Shown here piece by piece: positions 50,542 through 62,100 of a stretch of DNA of 64,000 nt. Within the stretch, counting starts at the first letter, position 1. The number at the start of each line of letters is the position of its first letter. Source of the stretch: Euglena gracilis (taxonomy: Eukaryota; Euglenida; Euglenophyceae; Euglenales); the NCBI GenBank assembly GCA_039621445.1, contig CP154956.1:16161508-16225507 (forward strand), written 5' to 3'. The notes beneath the pieces were generated by a model. That model saw nothing but the letters and a program-made list of their open reading frames with translations. It did no database searches and had not been told where the DNA came from. A program made the position numbers and the translations under genes.

Positions 50542-53500
50542 ATGGTGGTGGCTCTGCCAGTGACCACGGCAGACGCTCCGAACCGCATTCATGACCGGCA
50601 AGAGCTGGAGGCCGAGTGGGGGCTACCGGAGTTCGGCTCTGCTGTGGAGCCCATGTTCGCCACCCGCGACGGAGCGGTGCTGGCGGTGGGGTGTGCCTTC
50701 TCCGCGCCGGAGAGTTGTGGCGTGTGAGGCCGAACAATTCACGCTGTGCGATTTGGAATCCACTCTCGCCTTCGAAATCCAGAAGCCGTTTCAGTCAACG
50801 GTGCCCACACATCCCAAGGCACCATCTTTCTGCAGCAAATGTGAAAAGCCAGGAAATGCGGGTGTCTCATCGGCTCCACAGGTACGAGCGCATCGTGTAT
50901 GGGGACCACGGTCCATATGTGGAGTTCCAGCGCCATCACCTGCAGCGCGACAACTGGGTGATGAATGAGTCCAAGAGGCACCCCATCCACGGCGCTGCCG
51001 ATTTGTCTCAGATCCGGTGGAGGGCATTGAGAACAGATAAAGCCGGTGCATCCAAAAATGCGCGCAAGTATTTCCAGACCATTTCAAGGAAATCGCCCAA
51101 ATCGTCCCGGGCCGTTTCAAGAAATGGTGTATTTTTGGCAGCCTCCAACTAAATGCCCCCCCCGGGGGGGGGCATTTTGTTTGATCAGGGGGTCGGGGAA
51201 AATTTTTGGATTATTGATACAATAGGGTTGGGGTTAGGAGTTCGGCCTAACTTTAAAGATTGGTGTTAGGTGTACAAGTTAGGCCTAAAGTTAGGCCGAA
51301 CTCAAACCCCCCCCCCCCCAAATAACCTGGCGGGGTGCCAAGTTATTGGAACCAACTTTGGCCCTGCCCCCCCCCCGCACGCCAGGTTATTTGGGCCCTT
51401 TTTTTCAGCACCGTAAAGGATTTCGCCCAAAAAGGGGGGGGCCAAGTTACTGGAACCATATATATAGACCCCCCTGGTCCAACTAAATGGTCCCCGGGGG
51501 GCATTTAGATGAAGGCTGCCGTATTTTTATTAGGGAAAAACAGACTATTTTTGTTGCTCATCACAGAGCGGCGTCAATTTCCGATCTCCCCTATTATGGC
51601 TGAACAAATATCCAGAAACCCATATGTGCTGGGTTGGAGAGTCGCCCCCCCCCCCCCACATTTCGGGGTCGAGTGGTAATAAAGTTTTTGCAGCCCGGCG
51701 AATCTGGGCTGGACCATAGGCTTTCAATGCAAAGCACCCAAATTTTTTTTGAAGAAAGGGGTAAAAAAAACAGCCCAAAATGGCTTTTTAAGGGGTTTTG
51801 GTTTTTTGCCTCAAAACTTTGGCTGAAAATGTCCAAATGTCCAGGTGGATTTGGGCTTTTTTTGCCTGTTTTTGGGTGCCAGCCGGGTCCAGTCCGGCAG
51901 CCGTAGGACCCACCCACCCCATTGGACCTCCCCCCGGGGTCCAGCCAGCACCTTTTTTCCAGGAAGCTGGCTGGACCCCCCCCAGTTACATAAGAAATTC
52001 CTTGACCGCAAACAAAGGTGTTTCATTGCCAAGAAATATAAACCCAATCTCATTTTTTTAGCCCGAAAAATGGGCATCGAGGCGGCAAAACGTTGACCAT
52101 AGAACTGGTCAGGGTGACCCTTAACGACCCTCCCCCCCGGGTGGCGTTTCCAGCTACTGGCTGGAAAAGGCTGTTGGTTGCTCCCCCCCCATGAGGGTCC
52201 CAGGGTGGAAACTTGGCCTGACCGAACCGAGTGCCCAACAATCGAAACTGCAAGAATTCCCCCCCAAAATGGCCAATTGTACAAAAAGGATTTTCCGGCA
52301 AAAATTTGGCCTGGCAAGCCGCTTTCCATCCCATTTTGCCACTTCTCGGTTTTTTTTCCACACCCAAAATAAAAACGTCTTTCCTCACCCATCCTTCCAC
52401 AAGTTTGTTTGAAATGAAATAAATAAAAATCGCCGATGGGGGACCCAGGCTGCACAAATGCCGCTGGCTGGCTGGACCTCCCAAGGGATTGGGTCATTCA
52501 TTTCAGTTTAAACGATGCTCTGGAAGTTGGTACTCTATCCCCACATTCCATTGGGCTCCCTCAAAGAACGTTCCTCAATAAAATTGGTCCACAAACCCGA
52601 CCCTTGACATGAAAGCCTTTCCACCTGCTTACCCCCCCCCCACCTGCAAATCTCTCCCCCAGGCTGACCATCGAAGGACAAGCTCCTCCGGTGAAGGGAA
52701 ATGAGGCATTTTGCATTCTTTGTTGCCACAAAACTGATTTGCCATGTCCTCTGTCTCCCAAATGTTGCGAAAAATGGCATTTTTCAATGGGGGAGTTCAC
52801 GAATGGGGAAAAAACGGCCGAAAACGGTCCAGATAAACCCGGGCCGTTTTCCATGTGTTAGAGGGAAATACTTGGTGGCATGGTGGATGGTGACGGAAAT
52901 ACTTGTGCAGGGTGCAGAGGCCGAGCTTGCTACCCGCATTGGCCTCAGTGGTTTGAGCTGCCTGCAATTCGCCTCCATTCCAGCCCCGTGTGCCGGACCG
53001 CTTCTACGATGAGTGGTACTCCAAGGACGGGACATGCTTGCTGTACGACCAAATCCGGCCAGTTGCTGACCAGCCGGACCCACCCCCCCTCCAGGGCTGT
53101 GTTGGAAGCGGCTTGGCGTTGAACCCAGGACTCCCGTTGCCAGTTTGCGAAAAGGTGTCTTCCATCAGAAATGCGGTTCTCAGGTGAACAGTCGGTTTTG
53201 GTGGTGATGGAGTTCCCTCAAACAATCCTTTTTTTTGTTTCTTATGAATTTTGAATCAGTCTCACGTATGATACAAAGTAATATTTTGCATAATACGAGA
53301 GCCCGGAGGCACTCCCCCATCCGCACATCATGTCGGATTCATCGCGTCACAATACTGTGTCGCTTTGTGCGAGAACCCCTGGCCGCCGGGTACCAGAGTG
53401 GGACGGATTTGCCCCCCCCCCCCTTCCCTGCCCAGCCACCTCTGCCCTGGGCCCGGCCCCCGCAGCGTGTGCAACGGCCGGCCGGACGGCTACGCCGACT

Positions 53501-53583
53501 ACCGTGTGGGCCGCTTCTACCTGGCGTTGACGGACGACCTCCTCGTGGGACTGCGGGAGGAAGGGCCCCCGGAGCCGGGGTGA
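50542..53583 (+). CDS. Unknown protein with a YERIVYGDHGPYVEF motif
   Basis: Exons: 50542 to about 50711 (MVVALPVTTADAP, GLPEFGSAVEPMF, DGAVLAVG); 50882-50957 (YERIVYGDHGPYVEFQRHHL); 52984 to about 53094 (PDRFYDEWYSKDGTCLLYDQ, RPVADQPDPPP); about 53466-53583 (NGRPDGYADYRVGRFYLALT), ending PPEPG and TGA. The Trp, Tyr and GDHGPYVEF spacing looks conserved and structured. I have an impression of similar hypothetical proteins in other protists and bacteria but cannot name a family. The first intron would need a GA donor and the last exon join is not settled in phase. It might be a C-terminal extension of the gene before it. Confidence 0.5.
51238..51303. repeat. Perfect 18-bp inverted repeat
   Basis: GAGTTCGGCCTAACTTTA (51238-51255) and TAAAGTTAGGCCGAACTC (51286-51303) pair exactly across a 30-nt loop that itself repeats GTTAGG. 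The outer GGGTTGGGGTTAG and AAACCCCCCC also nearly pair. It shares GTTAGGCCTGAAGTTA-like text with the foldback element at 48434-48585. Confidence 0.85.
51300..51470. repeat. CCAGGTTATTTGG family repeat, second copy
   Basis: AATAACCTGGCGGGGTGCCA, AGTTATTGGAACCAACTTT, GCCAGGTTATTTGGGCCC, and GGCCAAGTTACTGGAACCAT occur in the same order as in 35376-35605. Confidence 0.8.
51590..51975. repeat. CCAGCCAGCACC family repeat, third copy
   Basis: TTTGCAGCCCGGCGAATCTG, a run like GGTTTTTTGCCTCAAAACTT, GGGTCCAGTCCGGCAG and GTCCAGCCAGCACCTTTTTT follow the order seen at 30255-30625. Confidence 0.7.
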
Positions 53584-55193
53584 GCGGCAGAGCTCAGCCA
53601 CTTTGACGGGAGACAGCTGCGGGCACCAGCCTTGTGTGTGCTCTGCCGCAGAAGCGCCAGCACTAGTCCATGCCCGCCAGGTACTGCGCTTGCTTCGTTT
53701 GCGCAGCGGCCTTGTGAACCCACTGGCTGTTGTGTGCCGTGGAGGCAAATTGGAGGCAAATTTGTTGAATACAGGCGGGTTTGGCAGCAATGTCAAAGGC
53801 GAAGCCGGGGCATGTTGGTTCCCCCCCAAGGAACCAGTGCTTTTATTTGGGTTTGCGAAATTCGGCACCAGGGTTGCGCATCCTTGGGGTTGTTTCCATT
53901 TGGAATTTGCTGATTTCTGCCGTTTTTATGCCGTTTTAATGAGAATTCCTTCATGTTGTCCTGTCATGGGGTTGCTTACATTTGGGTGTCAGCCGAAAAT
54001 CAGCCGAAGCTTGAAGCCCATATCAGCCGAATCAAGCCCAAATCAGCCGAAGGCTTGCCCATATTGGGTGGGGGGTTAACTCCAGAAGAATGTCCTCCTC
54101 GATCGCAGCCATTTGTGACGTTGTCTCGGTTCATGAGCAAGAATAAGGAAAGTGGGAAAAACTGCCTCACACCCGCACCCTCTCCGTTTGGTGTGAAGTG
54201 TGAACTCACAAGAACCCTGACTTTGAAATTTGAAGTTCTCGCTATTCATGCCAATCACACCTAGTTGGCGAGTCTCCAAATCTGGGTCCAACAGCGTTGT
54301 CGCGTTTCTTTTTGTGCTGCAACGTGGGCTTGGCATTTGTGGGATTCACGGTGGAGGGGAAGATCATCTGGTCAGTGTCAGTGAACCTCATCACCCACCC
54401 CCACTCCTTCATGGACTGTGCGCCAGGCCCCCCGCCCATGTCAAAATGCCCAACAAAAAAAGAATTTTGCCCCCCCCCCCGAGTGTTTGGCCAACGTGAA
54501 GAGATTTTGTGATTTGAGGGGGACGTGCGGTGGGGCGGAGCCCCCCATGTCAAAAATAGGGATATAATCGTCATTTTGGGCACACAAACTTTCGTGCATC
54601 CTGTTCTCTCTCCCAGTCGTCTTCCGGCCTTCAGCTCACATCAATGCGCCACCTCACCCAGAAGGTCGTGGGGAAGGGTCTGGATTCCAGGCTTCTCCTT
54701 CCCGCTTATGCTGCATATTTCCTGTGTGCTACGTTTTCTCGTCCATGTGTGTTTTTTCCCTTTCGAAATACTCTCTGTCTATTTCATTTGTCGAATTGCT
54801 GCCTGCATCCGTCGGCTGGAACCCAACCTTTGATAACTGGGACAAAAAAATCGTACCCAGACATATCCACACAAATATGGGCACACGTGACCATTCATTT
54901 GTTTATGTATGCACACGGGATGAGAATTTATCCCCGTGTTTCTCGGAAAAGCTTACGAATGTCCATACGCATGTCCCCAAAGTGGGTGCCAGATCTCTCG
55001 TAGCTCAATATGCCATCGCAATCCAAACTACAAAACCGCCTCACACGGGCAGAGTGCGCAGCCCGAGGTGCCTCTTCCAAAACTCGGCGCTTTCCACCGA
55101 TAAATTTTCGTCGGGCTGGCCCAAGCTTTCTTTCAGCGGACCCTGTGGGGGGGTCCGCATCCCGGCTTGTCGGGCGCAAAACCCCCGCCGGAG
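53584..55193. other. Intergenic stretch without a supported gene
   Basis: Short frames are present: MSRFFLCCNVGLAFVGFTVE near 54297 and an Ala/Trp-rich one near 53760. None carries a recognised motif or exon-like composition. A few direct repeats of CAGCCGAA occur near 53990-54055. Confidence 0.45.
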
Positions 55194-55995
55194 GCGCCTG
55201 CCGGCGGTGGTGTCCAAGGTGGTGCCCGAGAACAAGCGCCACGAGTTCGACCAGAAGGTGGAGGACGCCCACCGCCGCGGCTTCCTGAGCGACTCGGCGC
55301 TGGAGGAGCTCGCCCAGGGCTTGGCCCCCTGTGGGGGGGGGGGTGGCTGGCCCCGCCCCCGAAACGGCAGCAGCTGCCACACCAAAATGGAAGGGTGGTC
55401 TGCCTTCTCGAGTGGGGGGGTTGGACTGAAACCCGCTGCCCTCCTGGCGCCCATCCTGGCGCTTTGGAGCATCCCCCAACCGGGGGGGGGTTGAGGTTGG
55501 CTCAAGGGCGGGTGGGGTTTCTGGATTACATCCTGGAATCAAGATGTCCAAGGTGTCCCCCAGCCTGCTTTATTGATGTGTTTTTTTGCCAAATTGCTGA
55601 AAAAAATTCCCTGAGAATGCAATTTTCGGGCATTTTTTTGAAGCCCCCTCCTAAACTTTCCTGTGCTTCGCGCCGGTCCCCCCCCCCGAGGTGGGGGGGC
55701 GGTCGATCCCCACTTAATACCCTGGGCCCTCCGTGGGAGGGCTCGGCGTTGAAGTGGTGCGAAGCCCTGGCCCTAGGAAGGTGGCGGAGGTGAAGGAGGA
55801 TGCAGACCCGTTCCCGGACCTCTCGCGATGGCCGGTGGAGACGGCTCAAGCGATCACTGCCTCAGCCACCATTGTCTCCCAAGCGCCCATGCCCGGTCCG
55901 TCCCAGCCAATCTCAAGGATGCTGCTTCGGATGGCAGAAGCTACCCTCTCCCCCCTCTGTGCTGATGTATCGCCCGCCGAAAGCAAGAGTGTGGT

Positions 55996-56030
<35 letters not shown>

Positions 56031-56033
56031 GTG

Positions 56034-56078
<45 letters not shown>

Positions 56079-56085
56079 GTGTGTG

Positions 56086-56124
<39 letters not shown>

Positions 56125-59100
56125 TGTGTGTGTGTTGTGTGGTGATGTGTGTGTTGGAAAGTCCAGTGGGAGTGCCAACACTTGTTGGTTGGTGCGTGTT
56201 TATGAGGGTGCCAAGTGCTCACCGGCACACAGAGGCCGGGGAGGCCCTCAGCCCCGTCCCACAACACTGGCCACCGTGGTCGGTTGCAGGCGTCGAGAAA
56301 CGGTGGTTCAGTTGGGACGAGAAGAAGTGGGACCAGGCTGTTGCTTTGCGGCACGGTTCCCCGGATTGGGAAGAGGGTTGGTACATACATACACATATAC
56401 ACATATTTACACATATATACTTGCATATATACATGTATACATATGTACACATATACATATATAAGCAAAGGCAGCATGAAAATGCGTCCTTTTTCCTCTG
56501 GTGATTTTATCAGTGTTTCCCTTGATGCTTCCTTTTCAATTCCAATCCCTCTGCAGGTATCTTCATTATATTGTTCATTCTTTGTGATGGGAAGTCTTGG
56601 AGAAGCAGTTTTTCGCACCAAGTCTTTCTATGTTTTGAGGAAGGGAATGCAAAGAGAACCAATTTTGTACACGTTTCGCGTATTTTTTTTTGCGCACAAT
56701 TCACGCATTTCGAGAATCTTCAAGCTTTGGACGGCTGCCCAAACCAGAATAACATGCCGTAATTTCTCAATTTTTTTTGAGAAATTTTGCCAATTTCCAC
56801 ATTGCATACTCCATGTCCATTGCTTTCAGTCCATTTGAGATGAGAGATAAAAAGAGTAACTCTGCTAATTAAAGGAGAGAGTAAGGTCAGGACATGAAAA
56901 AAAAAAAAACTGGCATGAAAAGGAGTGATGTTTTTGATGAAAGGGTTTGTTTGTTTGGCACCACTCCTTTTATTTTGTGTTACAGGTGCTCTGCGGCTCA
57001 AAGTGGCAGGGTTTTGGACAGGCCATGGCCGATCACAGCCGCCGGCAGCCGAACCAAACAGCTTGGGCGATTTTCAACAGTGCCCACGGTCCAACCAACC
57101 AACCAACCAACCAACCAACCAACCAACGGTCGCCCTACCACCCCCGCCCCCCCCCCCCCGTGAACGACACCCGCCGCGGCTACCCCGAAGTTGCTGTCAT
57201 CACGACCCCAACGGTTCAAAGGTTCATTTCCCCGGGGCCGGGACCCACCAGCCAGAGCCACTGAGGCAGGGGGGGGGTAGACTTTTGACTTGCCTTCCCG
57301 GGGCGGGGAACAGCGCCCGCCTGGCGGGGAGAAGGAGACCCTCAAGGTGCGCATCGCGGGGGAGAAGTTCGCGGAGGGCGGGATGCGGGAGGCGTTCTTC
57401 ATGGCCATCGCCCGCCGGCCTGTCATGCGATGCTTCCCGCTCTTCATGTTGCAGCAAGTTTCAGGCAGTGGTTTTCTCAAGCCGGAGGGGACCCCATCCC
57501 CCGGGGGGGGGGGGGTCCAGCCAGCCAGCAGCTCAAATCCAGCCAGCAGCCCAAATTCGAGCTGGGGCTCGGGTGGGGTCGAGTGAAATAATCTTGGGTC
57601 CAGCCTGGCTTGAGGCCGGGCCAGCCGGCTGCAGGCTGGCCAGCCAACTGGGCTTCCCAGCTCACCTATCCCTGCATTTTTTTTTCTCATCACAGCTACC
57701 TCCATCACAGCCCACCAGCCTTGATCTAGCTCCATCCATCAAAATGTCGAAAAGGTAACAGTTTTTTTTAGAAAATTTTGTTTTTCGTCGACCCTGCCCA
57801 GCCCAGCCCCTCCAGCCCCAGACCCCCCCTCCCCCCCTTATCCCCCAGGGGGGGTCCAGCCAGCAGCTCGTTTCCAGCCAGCAGCCTTTTTGCCAGCCGG
57901 AGGCTGGACCCGGGGGGGGGGGGGGGTCCTTAAGAAAACCCCTGATTTCAGGGAGGGTGAAACCTGCAGTTCTTTGCAGTGTTTTTTAAGGTGTTTCTTT
58001 TTGGGGGATTCTGTGTTTTGTTTTATTAAAAGGTTGGACTTCAAGTTCGGAGGAGGGAGGGCAGGGGTGGGGTGGGTGGGTCTGCCAGACCCCCCCCCCC
58101 GGGTTCAGGCTGAGTCGGAACTTCCCGGAGGGTGGTCTTCCTCTATTTTCAGCCCACTGTGCCTAAACCCGTCCCCCCAAAAAAGTATCTCCCCCGCACC
58201 CCCTCCCCTTCTTCCGGGGGGGGGGGGAGGGGCAGGGTTCGATATCAGGAGGGTGTACGGGTTAGAGGAGAGGGGTCTTCCCTCCTCCTAGACCGGGGGG
58301 GGGGTGGTCTGGACCCTGCCGGGGGGCACCTGCTGGACCGGAGGGGAGGGGGGTCTGAGCCATCCTGTACTTGCCCTCAAATCGAACCCTGGTGGGGGTA
58401 CCCGTGGGTGGGTGGGTGGGGGACCTCCTCCGGTCTAAATAAACACTTTATCCTCGGCCATTGAGCCTGGAAGGGGGTAGGCAGTGTGAACATGCAGATC
58501 TCTTTTTTTGGCCGCGTTGCCGCCGCTGAACGCCATTCCTTCCGGTTGACCGCATCCCTTGCCCCCCCCCCCCCGAGGGACATTCATCACCCGCTGCGAA
58601 TGCGACCGGTCGGCGCGGCCGTGCACCCCGACGGCAAGGAGGAGCGGATGGTGGCGAAGCGACAGAAGGAGGGCGCCCGGCCACAGTGGGGCTCTCTCAT
58701 CCTCTCCCCAGACCAGGGGTTTTTTTTCAGTCTTGGACCCTGGGGCAGGACTGACCTGACAGGATGTCAGATCAGTCCTGGGGGCTTTGAGAATTCCTTG
58801 CAACTGCTCAATTGCAATTTTTCTACTCAAAAAAAAATACATGGAATACGCATTGTGGTCATTCCCAAGAACATGACGCACGCTTTTCAGCCTGCCGATC
58901 AATTTGTCATTGCTGGTCTGAAGGCCCAGACACAGGTGGCTTGGGACAACTGGGTGGAGAACACCTTCGCTCAGAATTCCACTGATCAAGCCATTGCTGA
59001 ATTAACAGTGTCCCATATGCCCACTGTGCATAAGCGGAAATATGCCCTAGTTGCAGAGAAAAGAGAGTGGCCCATTTGACATTTGTCCTTTTTCCAAAAC

Positions 59101-62100
59101 AACGCGCCAAGCTCTGTCCACAGCCGTAGACCGCCTCAGCCCAGCTGCTATTAGGCGCTCCTGGGATGCAACCGGGATCCCCCGCTCTCTGTGGAGTGAT
59201 GTCCCTCTGCGATCCTCATGCTAGAAACCGGGCCATTTTTTTTGGATTATGCACCTGCTGAACGCACCATTTTGGACGATACCCACCTGGAATAGCCATG
59301 GGAATGAAATTTGTGATCATGTGTTAGAACCCAGGTTTTGGTTGCACGTTCCATGCGGAATATCAAATTTGATTTGTCATGGGACTGGGGGAAAATGGTC
59401 TGAACCGGGCATTGCAAGCCACCACGCAGCCTGAACGTCTGTTTCTCTGTGAATGTGGTGCAGAGACTGCAAGGAAATGCACCGTCTGCAGTGAGCATGT
59501 CTGTGATGGGTGCTTCCCTGACCATTCTGTTGTAATCTGCCCCTTGTAAATTGAGAACGGTGTTCACGATGCATCCTGGGGACATCCAGCTCCGATTTCG
59601 TGTCTTGTCTCAAAGGGCGTCGGAAAGTTGCACTGGGTGAAAATTACGGGGAAAAATTTTTGGTGAAAATCTGGGTCATCACCAAAATTCTGTCTCACCG
59701 TAGTTTTTGTCCGCACTGTAGCCGAGGGTTTCCTTCCACATCCCGCTGGCTCGCAAAAATTGCCATTTGCTGCCAGCAACCCCCTCCCCGGCCCAGTGTT
59801 CCACCCCCCCCCCCCCAAAACAACCCAGCCCAGTTGCTGGACCAACCTTTTTTTGCCGGCCCTCCAGCCAGCTGATTTGGGCATCATTTCCAGCGCTGTG
59901 GAGGACCTCTGCCCCTCCCAAATCCATTTTTTTTTGCTTTTGCCCTTTTCCTTTTGCATTGCCAGGGGCAAGGGGACATTACATTTCCATCCAGGGCGGT
60001 CTTTTAGGGATGGCGTTCCTTTTTCTCTTCTTCTTCACAGACCGCCCCTTAAAGGCCGTCCATAGGTCTGAAGTCTGGCCAACGGCCGGGCAGGCATCGA
60101 GCGGGGTCGGAAATTAAACAGGCGGAAAACGCATTTTTTGGACGATTTTACGGGTGGGCAATGGCCCACGGATACAGACCCCAGGAATCGCTTTTTTTCC
60201 CCTGAAGTTGGCCCACTTGTTCCGGGGGCTATTTTTGTCGGCGATTTTCCCGGTGGGTTTTGCGTTGAATGTCGTGGGAGGAAGTTTTTTTTGTATACGG
60301 ACCCCGTGTTTCCTCTGCACGTGTGTTCCCTCTGCCCAGAACTCCCCCCCCAGGCTGTATTTTAGTCGGGTGCCGACCCACCCGGGGGGGGGGGTCTGCC
60401 TGGGCAGGCACCCCAAGGCACAAAAATCCGACCTGGGCAGGCACTCAAGAGCACTCCGGGCCCCCCCCCCCCCGGGTCGGTAAGAAACAGCCTGAACCCC
60501 CCTCCGTGCTGCCAGTCTAGCGAGGCGTATGACACGGACGTCGTGATGCAGGCGGCATGCCAGGCGGTGGCGAAGGCGTTCAACGCCCGCAACCCGGTCA
60601 AGCCCGTGCACTTCGTGGACTGCTTCGTGGTCAGAGCGTCGCTGACGATGGAGGGCACCCAGCCACCAGCAGCCTTTTTCCGCTAAATTGGGCAGAAATG
60701 GGGCAGGAAATGAGTCTGGCCAGCTCAAATTTTGGGTCAAAAGTTTTGCGTATTTTGTTTGCATACTTGGCGTTTTTTTGGGAGGACATTTCTGCAGTTT
60801 CGACTTTTTTGGTGCCCGGTTCGACCCCCGTGGTGTCTTTTTTCCAGCTGGGGAACCCCCATTGGGTGAGCGGAGAGGCGCAGCCAGCAAGCTCTTTACA
60901 GCAGCCAGTTTTCCAACCAAGTTTCCAGTTGGACCCCCCCCCCAAGGGTCCTTAAGCGACGCCCTGCTCGTGATCCGACGGACGAGCGGTCAGTGGTGGG
61001 GTGTGGAGACTGGGTGGCCGCTCCATCTTCGAGGGCCGTTTGGATCAGATGATTTGCCCCGCAAGCATCACCTGTGGCAAGAGGACATTGTCTGTGGCAA
61101 GTGCCCGGGCCAGAATGCATTTTTTTTTTGGCTCTGTTCAGCAAAACCGTCCAAATGGTGCTCCAGAATGATATTCTGAAAGACCTTCTGGGCATTTCTT
61201 TTTTGCCTGGCATTGACCCCAGCAAAAGAACGCGTTGCAACACGCCCATCACGTTTGAACTGATCAAACTCACATGTGCACACTCGCGAGTCCCTCACGA
61301 GCTTCCTTCCCTCCGCCGACGTACCTGAAGGGCAAGTACATCAAGTACAACAACAACTACGGGTACGTTGGCAAGGACGCCCGCAACACACCGCAGGCCT
61401 TCGGCCTCTGGGGGTTCGTTTTCTTCTCGTGAAAGTTCAGTGATGCAACATGCCCCATACCTCAAACCCTTTCAAAAAATGTGTCACGTGGCAAATCAAT
61501 CCCCAAGCAAGCAAATAAACGCTTTTTTATTTCAGATATTACCTTGCTTTATGGGGCATCATTTAAGCCGAGGATCTGGGGATAAGGTGAAACCTCCCTT
61601 CTTGAACAAAGCTAGACATAATTGGCTGAAAACCTGTAGAGATGAGCTGCACAGCTCAAGACCTCCATTTCTCCAGAATTCAAAGTGCGCATCAATTAAT
61701 TGACCTTTTCTTGTTTTGGTTTGCGGGTTGATTTTTTGGGCAAAGTGCCCTTCAGAGCCCCCACCCATTTCAGCTACGAGTTCACAGAGGGCAAGCTGAT
61801 GATCGTGGACATCCGCGCAGGAGGGTGCCTGGTCAGATCCCATGGTGCCTGGACCAATGCCTGGGGTGGCCTTGCGGCTGCACCAGGTCTGCATTCAACA
61901 TACGGGCACTGTCTCCCCTGTCCTTTCTTAGACGGCCGGGAATGCACTTTTCACTTTTGGTGCTTTTTTTTTGCGCACACCTGCACACTCCACTTCCAGA
62001 ATGCGCGGATGCGCATTTTCACTAAAACTGCATTAAATTTTGTGACTCAACGAGAAACGTGCATTCCCGGCCATGTAAGGTTTTGCGTGCCAGCGCGGAA

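Noticed and set aside
59247-59585. 112-residue minus-strand frame
   Set aside because: It is the shadow of the Cys-rich + strand frame (59412-59549), whose CxxC pattern is the more meaningful reading.
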